Of a stretch of DNA of 64,000 nt, positions 34,961 to 46,102 are shown piece by piece. Positions within the stretch are counted from its first letter, which is position 1, and every line of letters starts with the position of its first letter. The position numbers and the translations under genes are program-made. The notes under the pieces were generated by a model, which was not told the origin of the DNA, searched no databases, and saw nothing but the letters and a program-made list of their open reading frames with translations. The DNA comes from Lunularia cruciata. Lineage: Eukaryota > Streptophyta > Marchantiopsida > Lunulariales > Lunulariaceae. The stretch covers positions 49,552,333 to 49,616,332 of the forward strand of contig OX419756.1 in assembly GCA_948567375.1 (NCBI GenBank). The letters are read 5' to 3'.

Positions 34961-37900
34961 ATTCTAGATTCCATGACTGATAAGGTGTAAGTTTGAACTC
35001 TATTGAGTGATGTCTATTGTGTTAGGAAGTGATGCCACTCATGTAGTTGTTGCACTATCTGATTAAGTGGAAGGGTGCATGAGAGCCATGCTCAGCAAGA
35101 CTCTAGAAGGAAATGCATCACGGACCATACCAAGGAGGCCAAAGAGCTTCCAAGGATAATAGACTTGAGGGCTATCCGTGAGGGTAAGTGTCTCCCAGAG
35201 ATTCACAAACTTGAATGGAATTACAAACCGCTATGAGAATCTTGTCTACACCTACTTCCCAAGCTAAATAAACAGTTGGTTATGCAAGGATTGTATTGAC
35301 TTCCCCTTCTCCCATAGCATCCCATATCCCCCACTCCAAGACAAGACAATCCCAAAGTGAGGGAAGCATAGCTCCAACTCAAAGAAAACGTGAAACCTAT
35401 TAAGCAAATGTTGTATGTCCAGACACGAAAGAGAAAATTGGAAAGGATGGAAACAAGAAAAGAGCAAGCAAGTACAAAGAAAAGACAGGAAACGACATGG
35501 AAGAGAAATGAGGGAAGCATAGCTCAGACTCAAAGTGGCCCCTTTGGCTCCTCCCAGATTGAATCTGCAGTCAGGTCCAACTTCTCTACCTAACTAGCAA
35601 AGTTGCCAAGTTGTGCACTTGGAAATCTAAAATCCCTTGAAGTAGCCTTCGTGCACCTCCTCTAGCATGTCCCACTGCCAGAATGTAAAGCCTGATCCAT
35701 GGCATTTTTGCAGACCAGCAAGAGTAATCCCATCATGCATGGTCAAAAGTCACTTCAAAAATCAAAGTTTGAAGTTTACTGCTAACCCACGTTGCTATAT
35801 TGCTAAACTATACTGTCCCGCAAAGCACTATTGTCCTTTGCCCATACACACAAAAAGAAATATATTGTGTTAATCTATTCCTCGAAGCACTAATTGTGTT
35901 TCGGCAACACTAATCTCTCACTAATTTCAGGGATGGCGTGTAAATACTACTACACAAGCTTCAGATTTGTTCACTCATGGCACTCGACTGCGCACACTTG
36001 CTCTCTGGTGCTTACTTGCTAGACTTTGCACTTCAGAACCAAAGTACCCACATGCGAGGTAATTACTTCCTGCTCCACTTTCACTTTGGTGTTTTGATGG
36101 GACCCTAAATGCTCACGAGCACCATGGTATGTTACAGTGGGTTAGATCAAGTCCTGGGTCATGATTTCCCAGGTCTCACTATTGAGTAACTTTGCAGGAC
36201 AAAATATGTACTCTTGGGCCAGGATTTCCTCTCACATATTTCGGACACAACCAAGTTAATTGCTTGCAGTTCTCACTCTCCTGAGTCGCATGTTTACCTT
36301 GAGTTTCACACTTTAACGCCTGGATTCTGTACTAATTTAAGTTCTGCACTAATTACTGCACTAACGTACTCTCACTTCGGTTCAGTCGACTGGATGCTTT
36401 TCCTGTCAATTTCTGAAACCCACCTCACTTTCGTCCCTCAATCGCCATTGCCATCTATGTAGGAACATAAAAGAGGCATCTCTTTGGGTTGTACTTAAGC
36501 TTAATCTCTGTGTGACCTGAAATTAATCCCCTTGTAACCAACCTCGTCCATGTCTGCCTTCATAGTTTGACTCTTAACTCGACTCCATGTCCATCATGTG
36601 AGAACTCAATGTCCACAACATAGTCATGCTCCCTCTCTTCCTTGATTAGAATCGTTAAATTCTAAGGCACGTGAATAAGCTTCCACAGGATGCCATGACA
36701 TCAGAGAGAGATGGCCAGCTTCTTTGTTACGGCTTGAGATCGAGGACTGGTGCTGATGGGTTTTCCTCGATTCAGTTATAGTATGATGGGAAATGGACTC
36801 TCTTCGAGGTTCAATTTAGGGGTAAAGGCCCTATTGGTAAAGCCATAAGAATTGGTATTCTAAAAAGTGACTTGTAGTACTTTACCCATAACATTTCTCC
36901 GGATTCGCCTAAAACTTAGCTCTGATATTTTATGGGTATCGGTTCAATCTATAAGTGAAAACCCCTATGTCTCTTTGTCTTCCTAGTGCCCAATTAGAAT
37001 TCTGATCAACTTAGACAAAGGGGATACTTTGATACACAATTATTCAGATAGATTTTTCGTACCAATACTATTGGGGCTTAGTTTCCTTTTATCTCTTGTG
37101 TTTCATTCCTGTACGACTTGATAGGATCTTCCCATCTTTCTTGTTATCCTATATGGTCCCAGTTTCAAAGTCAGATCACATTTTGTAAGATTTCACCGTC
37201 GGGGCATATTCTTTCTAACACATAAACAGCGAGGAGAAAGGATGGTTCCAACATTGAGAGAAGAACGAGTAACAAGTTTCATGTTCCAAGTAGTAGGTGA
37301 AACTGGAGGCCTAAACACCTAGTAATCAGAATGACATGCTCTTCTGATCATGAATAAACCTCTAACTAAAAGAACAAAAAGTTGTTTTCTAGTTGCAATC
37401 CATAGCAAATATAGAAGGAAGAAGGAATTGAAACAGTTGTGAATGGAGCCTCTATTTGGACTTGGTTGTGTTCTTCGCGCTTCAATCTCACATTCTCTCA
37501 TTTATAGATGGTCATTACTTCAGATTATTACACTTTCGTAACTTGTGTGGATCTCTAATTACTGTGTACCACACTAGTAGAAGTCTCGAGAGAAATTTTT
37601 ATGTTTATTAATTAAGGCATGAATTAAATTAAATTAAATTAGATTTATGTTTTGAAAAGTGTTTCTCATTTGTCCAAAATATTTATATATTTCCAAAATG
37701 ATACCAAGAATAGGAATATTATTAGATTTTTTAGTCGTAATATTATACTTTTGGTGGTGTATAACACATTCACTCTAGCTTACAAGTTTATGTTTACATT
37801 CAATTTAAGTAAACCTTAAATTCTCATTTTCGTTGTTCCATGGGATATATTTCAATATTTTATAAATGTATATTCCTGATAAGTGTGGTTCTCATTTATT

Positions 37901-40178
37901 AGAGAAAGCGACTCCAAAAATCATTGAACTCAAATAGTGTGTTCCGAATCACTGAACTAATTACTCAAAAGAGTGCGTAGTGAAGTCACTCCCGTTCAAA
38001 TCTTGATACTTTTTTCTCTACCACATGCAAAATATTTCTGCAACTGATTTCTTCAAGTACACTTTTTCAGTAAACAATGTCCACACTTATGAACGTGTAT
38101 ATTTAATCCCACAATACTAGAGACCTCAAGGAAAAACTAAAACACTGATCAAGGTAAAATTTGGTGTATTCTTTATTTCAGGAATATGTTTAGATTATGT
38201 TAAGAATCTTGGTATCCATTAAAGTAAGAATAAAATGAGAGATGTCCTTTAAAATTTTAGGAGTAGATTCAGGCAAGATAATCTTGATAATACTGTAAAT
38301 GTTTAAAAAAATGAAAAAATAATTTTACAAGTATATGCTCGATTTCAAATTCAAACATTTGAACAAGGACAAAACAAGAGCAAAGGTATAGGTGTAAGTC
38401 TTATGTTACTAAAACTCTTCTGTTTTTTATATATATTTAGATAATATTCATTACATTATCTAAAATTTAACTTAAGATCATTTACATATTAATCAATCAA
38501 ATTCTTTTTAAACCAACATATGTTAATATTATGTTTTCAATTTTTATTAAACTCAATTTTCTGTATCACTAATAAATATTATCAGTAATATACAATAATG
38601 ATATCCACACTCACTGAAGCGAGTGACCAGAAAAGTCACTTAACTCAAATTTTATACTTCACACTAATTCTGTGAAAGAGTGTACAATTAGAAATCACTT
38701 GCAGTGTCTTCGTTCTGGTGCAACACTTCCATGTGCTAGCGAGCATGCACCGAATTTTGAGGTGAGAGGATAAGACACCAAGACCCATGCTGCGTTGACA
38801 TTCCTAAACCCGTGCCCACGCAAGCTGAGCTAATTACTATTATACAACAGAATGCATTCCGGACACACCTTGCCGACAATTTAAACAAAATGCTACACCT
38901 AACGTACTCAATTGGGGATAACTATTCGGGAGTCAACAATAAGTATGCATGCGCGATCACGGCGAGATACGAGATATGAGCTGCCGCACAGATTCTTGTG
39001 GAGGAAAAAGTGCGTTCCATTAGGGGACCCAAAAGTGCATGATCTGGTCTTTGGATGGACAAAGCAAGTTTCTACGTTCAGTTGACCAAAATCAAAACGT
39101 AGGTAAAGGCCACCTTTACAAGTTCGAGAAAGCCAACTCCCGACTAGGCCAACGAGCATGACCAGAAAATTAGTTATTGGCTATAAACAAAAGTGCAAGC
39201 GTAACGCAGTGAGGTTTTTAAAGAAATAAGTAAATAGCTCTCTTAGTAAGTCCAATGGACTCACTGATGGCGCGGACGCCATTCCCCAGTTCAATGGACC
39301 CCAAAACAGATAACTTTTATATTTTCGTCTTCATTTATAAGATGATATTTATGTTTTATGTTTTAAAAATGGATATAGCTATTCAATTCTATTAGTAACA
39401 TATCCCTATCCGAGACGAGTGCAATCTTACCCCAAAAGTTGCGGTTACCTACAAACTTTGGATTAGTGAAAATTAAAGAGAGAAGAAAAAAGCTTACATT
39501 TAGGATAACTATGAGAATTCTAGGCTAACTATGAAGCCCCAAAAGTTCCAATCTTGAGAAGTTCCAATATCGATGGGAAATGAGGCATTATGCTTGTCAA
39601 GAATGAATTATAACATCATTGCATTAGAATAAAATTGTAAAATGAGATGTAAAATCATTTTTATGATTATGATAAGATTAGATCATCAAAGTATGTAAGA
39701 TGCCTAGGAGTATTAAAATACACTTGAGGTATGATGCATGTATAATGTGTTGAAAATTTTAGGGAAATGGATGTAAATATGCACAATCAAAAACTAAGAA
39801 CCTCTAAAAGATATTAAAGCACTTCTATTGAATTCCTCTAATCTAGTAATGTGAAATGAGGAATGAATTACCTACAGGCTAATATGCAAGTCCTAATCTA
39901 GTGGAACACTTGGAGTTGTTGTGCATTGCCTTTCTCTACAATTACTTTCATGCTTTTATATCTCAACTTTCACAACTCCACCAAGCTTTGCTAATCCATC
40001 CATCATAATGACCACAAAGATTTACTAACAACCAATTGATATCCATATCATAGTGTAGACTAATTTTGTATTTCTTGCAACTTGAGCTCATGCAACTAGA
40101 ACTCAATCATGGCTCCTTCCAATGATGTAGATAACATCAACCAAAATTAAACAATGAAATTTTCCACCAACACTTTGG
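34961..40178. other. AT-rich stretch without a recognisable gene or retroelement
   Basis: No protein domain, RNA gene or unit copy was found in about 5.2 kb. Base use changes along it. 35,200-36,500 is mixed. 37,600-38,600 is strongly AT-rich with a short AAATT run at 37,624-37,641. 38,700-39,300 is richer in GC and retains many CpG sites, unlike its neighbours. Short ORFs at 35,221-35,593, 36,214-36,462 and 38,908-39,159 show no known motif. This is the only long part of the window free of gypsy or unit sequence. Confidence 0.4.
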
Positions 40179-41444
40179 TCACTTCTTGAGTTTCCTTGTC
40201 ATTGTGAAAGAAAACTTCTTGTAGATCTTGCAACTCTTCTTTATGTGCTTGAGTTTCTCTTTGGATACCTTCAACTTCTCCTTTAGGTGTTTTATTGCTA
40301 GGTCATGATCCTTCCTAAGTACACCAAAAGAGAATTCAACCACTCTCATTTGATATGTATTCAAATCTGCTGAAAAGAATTCTGCATCAATACTCAAAGA
40401 CTTTGCCTCCATTCTTCATTTGACTATACCCTCACTTCTCTTGGTTATTCATCAATTAATTTTCTATTTCCACATGAAAATTTCATGAAGAAGTCCTTGT
40501 TTCCTTTTCTCAATGGTGCTATGAAGGCACAATAATTGCTTATATTATGAACTATGGAAGTTATCCCAATGTAATGTACATTTTAGTGCTAGGTGTTGAT
40601 TTAATCATTTGTACTAAATTTGCATATGAGAAGAGAGATGGTTTTACCCATCTCTCTTCTTATATGCTAATTTAGTGCAAGTTGTTGGTCAATATTAGTC
40701 CTTTTTGTGATTTTTCCTTAGTGGAAAAATTCAAATTGTTGTACGACCATCTGGAAGTTCACTTTGTATTTTATCCCAATGCTTGTGACTTTCCAACAAA
40801 GGCACCACACCCAAATGCAACATAGCTTTGCATACAATTACTTTTCTTAAGTAATTACAATGTTCCAATGGACTTTGTGTTTTCCTCATTAGAGCCAAAA
40901 GATTTTGTACAAAACTATACAATACTAACTTGAAAGCAACATTATATAAAAGAAACAAAACTTTTGAGCACAACCACTTGCCTCCTACTTTGATATCATT
41001 TCCTGCATCTTGGTAATGACTTCTTTTTTATCCACTTTGTCATGGTATTCCTCCATGAAGACATGTTCTCTTATGGTGTCTTGATTGTTTTTCATCACAA
41101 TCTTCTTCAAAGGAATTATCACTTACTTGAAATTTCATCTTCTGCAAAGTTGTGATTTTTTTTGTGCACTTAACTCCTTTCTCTTTTACAGATATTGGGA
41201 TGTTGTATACTTCCTCTACATGGACTACATTTATAGGCCAATCTTTACTTCTCATATTTGAGTACCACTTCTTGATGTATATAAAGATATCTCTAATGAT
41301 AAAAGTGTTTGGAAACCTCCTCTTATCTTCTCTTGTGAGACTCTTCATTCTGCTGTGTAAATGTATCATAGAGGATGACATGAGTATGATACCACCTTCC
41401 TTGCTCATATCCCTACACATCTCACGGACCCACAAATGAAACAT
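40179..41444 (-). pseudogene. Three unrecognised minus-strand ORFs downstream of Host-5 pol
   Basis: Reading on the minus strand there are ORFs of 134 codons (41,040-41,444), 80 codons (40,731-40,973) and 77 codons (40,179-40,412). The first contains MREIR-like MFHLWVREMCRDMSKEGG and EDKRRFPNTFIIRDIFIYIK. The last is lysine-rich and probably coiled coil. They follow the Host-5 pol in the same orientation, so they may be remains of an extra 3' ORF as known in some plant gypsy elements. Upstream, 41,450-41,900 adds weaker pieces in other frames (for example VFSWIKAHWRKVLEPMVELP). No family was assigned. Confidence 0.35.
40611..40678. repeat. Foldback hairpin, 31-bp arms
   Basis: The arms 40611-40641 and 40648-40678 are reverse complements at 28 of 31 positions, with a 6-base loop (TTTTAC). 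Two of the three mismatches would be G-U pairs in RNA, leaving one unpaired position. The arm core is GCATATGAGAAGAGAGATGG. A direct repeat of TTTAGTGC lies outside each arm. Confidence 0.75.
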
Positions 41445-42169
41445 TCAACCCCAATTCATAGGTTGTCTTTTGTGAAGATAGTGGAAGAAGACAACCTAAT
41501 TGGTGTTTAACATAAGTCATTTTCTTGGACTTGAAGATCTCATCACTACCTCTGAAATAGCTCTTTGCTTGGGATCTCTATTCACCCTTATTTGCTATCC
41601 TTTGCTCAATTTGTCTTATTGAACAATGTTTCAGTCTCCTCTTGCATTTGACCCTCAAGACAAATCCATTGGGTATTTATGGTCATCACATCTTGAGGAA
41701 GTTCTACCATTGGCTCAAGGACCTTCCTCCAATGAGCCTTAATCCAAGAAAATACATTATTCTTTAGCAATTCTTAGCCAAGGTTTGTGTTATCTATGAT
41801 TTTTAATGTCATGTCTAAATTGCTCAATCACCAATTCCACAAAAAAAATTCTAGTCTCTTCTAGCAAATATACTCATCTCTACAATCTAGTGCTAATTTA
41901 TTACCCTATGTGATTTCAAAATAACCTTTGGGAGCACTCTAACTCTTTTTGGTTGAAGGCCATTCTGCTCACTCATGATCCCTTTGAATAAAACTACCCA
42001 TTACACCAAACACCCACTTACACAATCTTTCAAGCTCTTAACTAGTGATGCTTGTTGATGAAAACAACGGAGACTCTTCATGCAATTTTGTAAATTTGTG
42101 AAGTCAAAAAGAAAATGCTACATGAACAAGGGCCTTGAATTTATAGCTTGGGCCCAACTATTTTGAAAT

Positions 42170-42409
42170 TTAGCAGGTATGTCTTTGGTGGAATGTTGCT
42201 ATTTGTGCATGCAAGTGTCTGGGTACATGCAAACACTCATTAAGATGATCATGATCACAAACATTATGATCCCAAAGTCTATAAAAGTGATAATCATGAT
42301 GGTCACAATCATAAGCAATGTGATCACAACCATGAGAGTCATGATCACAAAGGTCTTCCTCATCATGTTCCATGGAAGAAAATGAACCACGGCCATTTTC
42401 TTGCATCAT
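42170..42409 (-). CDS. His/Asp/Cys-rich 79-residue ORF
   Basis: The minus-strand ORF encodes a short protein whose middle third is dominated by His, Asp and Cys (CDHDSHGCDHIAYDCDHHDY, then DHNVCDHDH). The DNA behind it is an imperfect array of TGATCA-containing repeats (about 42,240-42,345), and the plus strand also reads as an Asp-His-rich peptide there. It lies in the sense direction of Host-5, downstream of its pol. It could be a metal-binding peptide, or simply translated low-complexity DNA; the latter is more likely. Confidence 0.3.
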   Translation of the reverse strand: MMQENGRGSFSSMEHDEEDLCDHDSHGCDHIAYDCDHHDYHFYRLWDHNVCDHDHLNECLHVPRHLHAQIATFHQRHTC

Positions 42410-42610
42410 CTTGTCCTTGTATGTTATTCCCTTCTAGGCCAATGATAAGTAACACAAATGGGTGCTCTATCCCTAATGGCTTCCTCACCTTTCATAAATC
42501 TACACAAAAGAAATTTAAAATAATACTTATAATGTGATGGTTGGTACATATCCCTTTCCTCAAATGTGAGCATCCACGCAAACATATGGGCTGCTTCTAA
42601 ATTTAATTAA

Positions 42611-43478
42611 CTAATTATTATTTATTTTACTTGTGGTACCTATAAACTTGCAAACCATTTGCTCAAGTGGCAAATACATTTCCTTCTTGTTTGACATTTG
42701 CAAGGATCTATCATCATAAACATTTTCTACTTGATATGGTCCCATCCATGACATATGTAATTTCTTGAGGAAGAACTTGTGCCAACTATTGTATATTAGT
42801 ACCAAATCTCTCTCAGTCAGCTGTTAACAATAGATCTACTTGATTCACCATTACCACATTCAAGATTTTATAGAGCAATCCATAGGCCTTCTTTGTTATA
42901 CCATATGCATTTTGGGTTACAAGGTGTGATCTTTTGATGCTTTATCTTAAAGTACTTTGTGAGGGCTCTATCAAGTTGTTCAAAAAAATGCATTGCTCTG
43001 TCACTCACAAGTTGTAACATGTATTTATATCAAGAGGTGATGTTGTGAAAGAAAAATTCTGCTAAGGTATCCACATCATCTCTTTTTGTGGTTTTGGCTT
43101 TGATCATCTTTGTGGTATAGTCAATATAAACCAAGATGTATCTTTGTTGTGTGATCTTTGTGGCAGGCTGGATTGGTCTTACAAAGGAAATTCTCCACTT
43201 TCAAACAAAGCCAAAGATAGGCCTAAGGGGCCACTACATTGAGTGCATTGGTCTCCTTGTTTGTTAACATGCGTCATACCTCTTGATCTATTTGTGTACA
43301 TCCTTGTACATAGTGAGCCAACAATACCCTATCATTCAAATCTTCATCATAGTATTCTTGAGTGCAAAGTGCCATCCTCTTACCTCTCCTATCTCATACA
43401 ATTACAAACATTGTGACAAAACTTTATCTCCTTCCATATTGAATAGTACACTCCATTTCAAGTGGTAGGGAACCATCT
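42611..43478 (-). pseudogene. Host-5 integrase core and C-terminus
   Basis: The minus strand reads, from about 43,330 downward: a zinc-finger-like MYKDVHKxIKRYDAC; IDYTTKMIKAKTTKRDDVDT near 43,080-43,140 (first core aspartate region); SDRAMHFFEQLDRALTKYFK near 42,945-43,010 (second aspartate); and a degraded TPCNPK block. The ORF 42,611-42,805 encodes KLHMSWMGPYQVENV, the GPY/F C-terminal motif of gypsy integrases. Stops and frameshifts are present. Upstream pol continues at 52,922 across unit G. Confidence 0.7.
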
Positions 43479-44268
43479 TGTGACAACGCGGCAAATATCA
43501 CTTTTGCGGTAATCGGGTAAGTAAAGTTCATTCCCGCAGAGATACAAGTCAGAAATGTCCAAATACAAAGCAAAGTAACAATTTAGTTCTTCTTGGTTGC
43601 GTCTTTAATCTCTCAGGTAGAAACCACACCCAGAAGAGAGTAACAAGCATTGACTCGTAGTCTTGTCACAAATTAACACTCCATAATCACAACTCCATCA
43701 AATCTTTCCAAACAATCTTGATTGTGATGATTCAGGCTCTCCCGAAAATGGCACTTCATTGCAAAACAACTTTGCCTCAGAATTGTTCCACCCCTCCACT
43801 GAAGGCACAACTTCCTCGATCGAAATTGCTTCACATCAACCTCGCACTGCACTCACAAATGCAGAATACTACCAACACTACAATTCCTCTCAGATCTGTC
43901 AAGGCATTGCTTAGATTGCACTTCACTCAGGATCAAACACACAAAATGAAGATCAAGGCTATAGAATCCAACATCCAACAATCACACTGACTTGCACTTC
44001 AAATTTCTTCACACACTCACAAACACAATTACAAAGCTGATATTCGAAATCAAGCTCAAGCAACGAGCACTACTTCATAGCACTTTGCTTTATCTATTCT
44101 CAAAAATAATGAGCACTGAACAACATAAGACTGCGAATGCCACTCTTAAATAGTAAATCAATCGACAATTCTAACAACTATACCGTTCTACAACAACTCT
44201 TCTAACCTATAGATCCGAAATGACAATGCACCTCTTCATATCTGCCTCTTCAAATCTCAAAACTGTTA

Positions 44269-45408
44269 CTACTCCGATCCGATGTCTACTTCTTCTTCGG
44301 CTTTCAAACCCGAACCCAAAGTAATTTTTCTTCCTACTACTCTGTCCTCGGGTTTCATATCTTCTACTTCTTCTACCAATTCCAGCAATTCTCTTTCTTG
44401 ATCTGAAATTGCACTAGTGGGTAACCCTTCTAATTCTTCATCTCTTGACCCACTCTTCTCTAAAGTGTCAAATGTCAAATCCGAAGACACCTGCACTCCT
44501 ATCTCTCCTACTTTGGGTTTTGCTCTAACATCTTTCCAAAGTTTTTCTATCTCTATTTTCACTAAGTCTAATCTAATCAAAATGTTATCTTCTACCTCTA
44601 AGATCTTTCTGTCTACACGAGTTCTGAGACTAATTAACAAGGCATTCATATCTGTGTCCTTTGCCTGTCTTTGCCTCGTCTCCTGCACCAATAACTTCAA
44701 CTCGTGCAGCCTCGTCTCTTCAATCCGAATGCTGGTCTCTGTACTTAACATCGTATTTATCCTAAGGACAATCTCCTTCAAAGGCTCCAATCTTGTCTTC
44801 CTTTCACGTTCCCGATCCGCAAGCCAGTCCTCCCTGTACATTGCCAACTCCACCTCGAACTTGGCTTTCATCGACTCCTTCTCCTTCTCCTTCTCCTTTT
44901 GTACAACTCTCTCCTCCTGATTACGAAGTAACTCTCGTAATCTTTCTTCTTCTCTATATTGTGCTGCCAACTCTCGTTGCCAGAGTTGCTTCGTCTCCTC
45001 TACACTCTCCATCACCCTATCGAGCTCCTGATCCTTTGTAGCTACTCTTGCCATAGCATGGATAACTTCTACTCTTGAATCAGCAAACTGCTGCTTCAAG
45101 ATCTCGTACTCAACTACTTGTCTCTCCCTTGCTATGTCACTCTTCTTCACAAGATCCTCTTGATAATTCACTTCACTCTTCAGGTCTTCAATCACCTGAC
45201 TTCTCACTACTGCCTCCGCTCGCAGTACTTCTCTTTCCTCCTCACCTCGGGTTATACTCTTCTTCAACTCCGAGTTTTCTTCTTCCAGCCTTGCTAATAC
45301 CTGCAACACAGTCTTCACCTCTGGACAAGTCGACTGCATCTCCTTCATCATGTACTCTAGCTTTACTAACAATGGGCACACAACTTCTTGCAGGTACTCC
45401 ACTCCATC
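44269..45408 (-). pseudogene. Unit G long ORF, 3' half (coiled coil)
   Basis: From the chromovirus border at 45,408 this frame is open to a stop at 44,269, about 380 codons. It is a long coiled coil with many Glu, Arg, Lys and Leu: LARLEEENSELKKSITRGEE, then YREEERLRELLRNQEERV, then LLISLRTRVDRKILEVEDNI. The tail ends AEEEVDIGSE, as in the other copies. The frame matches that of the 5' half once the chromovirus and one duplication are taken out, so the chromovirus alone separates them. The protein may dimerise; its role is unknown. Confidence 0.8.
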
Positions 45409-45831
45409 TGTAACAATATGGAGTTTAGTGACGAAGTTAGTCGGGCTTACGAAGTAGAGAATAAGCCAAAATAGCCTAGAATATTCTAGAAGCATCTAAG
45501 AAGCTTCTTAGGAAGCTTCCCAACTAGTTAACTTGCGCCCTAAGCAGGTAGCTTCTAGAAGGAAGCTTCTAGAAGCTTCTAACTAGCTTAGCTTGCACGC
45601 CAAGTAGGCGGCTTCTAGAAGGAAGCTTCTTGAGAAGCTTCCTAGTTAACTTGACTTGCACTCCAAGAAAGCGGCTCAAGGAAGCTTCTTGAGAAGCTTC
45701 AAAGGTCTTGTATGCTACCTATAAATACCAAGGCCAAAGCTCATGCTAGGCATTTGGAGTTTTCCCTCATTCAAGTGTCCCAATGTGAGTTTCCATTCTC
45801 CTATTTCTCTCCTTGGTTTCGGTCTTTTACA
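45409..45831 (+). repeat. Chromovirus 5' LTR
   Basis: It runs from TGTAACAATATGG to GGTCTTTTACA (TG...CA). U3 contains four HindIII-site-rich GAAGCTTC clusters between 45,484 and 45,700, then TATAAATA at 45,720-45,727. About 104 bp remain from TATA to the end, so R plus U5 is very short. It differs from the 3' LTR at one base in the block GTTAGTCGGGC, two in CATTTGGAG and one in CCTTGG. Confidence 0.96.
45484..45727 (+). promoter_or_regulatory. Heat-shock-element array and TATA box in chromovirus LTR
   Basis: Heat-shock factors bind alternating GAA and TTC units with 2-base gaps. Position 45,562-45,579 reads GAAGCTTCTAGAAGCTTC, four perfect alternating units. Related clusters lie at 45,484-45,519, 45,553-45,560, 45,613-45,641 and 45,681-45,700 (GAAGCTTCTTGAGAAGCTTC, with a 4-base middle gap). 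The last ends 20 bp before TATAAATA (45,720-45,727). The arrangement is repeated unchanged in the 3' LTR at +5,219. Heat control is inferred from the motif and its position only. Confidence 0.7.
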
Positions 45832-45832
45832 T

Positions 45833-45844
45833 TGGTATCAGAGC
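45833..45844 (+). other. Primer-binding site, initiator Met-tRNA
   Basis: TGGTATCAGAGC starts one base after the 5' LTR end. It is complementary to the 3' end of plant initiator methionine tRNA, the usual primer for minus-strand DNA synthesis in plant LTR retrotransposons. Confidence 0.95.
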
Positions 45845-46102
45845 AGGAATGGGATGGATGGAATTTATGGACCACCAAATCCACTTCCGCCAAACCATTG
45901 GGACTTTCATGTCCAGATATTACCAAAGCATCGTTTCACACAATTCATCACCTCACGCTTTGGGCAGGACTTTCTACATATGATCACCGTGTCAGAGGAA
46001 CCCTTGATACATCCAGTTGTAACTTATGGAGAACGGTGGACGTGTTGTATCTATGTGTTAATCAACTAGATAAATTGAGAGTAGTGGAATAGAGTAGTAG
46101 CA

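Noticed and set aside
35221-36462. Short ORFs as protein genes
   Set aside because: Several overlap on both strands, none has a recognisable motif, splice structure or repeat support, and their lengths fit chance.
44269-45495. A 408-codon coiled-coil ORF as a cellular gene
   Set aside because: The same ORF occurs in all complete units, ends in the same tail and starts inside the chromovirus LTR here. It is part of unit G, cut by the chromovirus.
45833-45844. Initiator tRNA gene
   Set aside because: Only 12 bases match the tRNA 3' end and they directly follow the LTR, so this is a primer-binding site.
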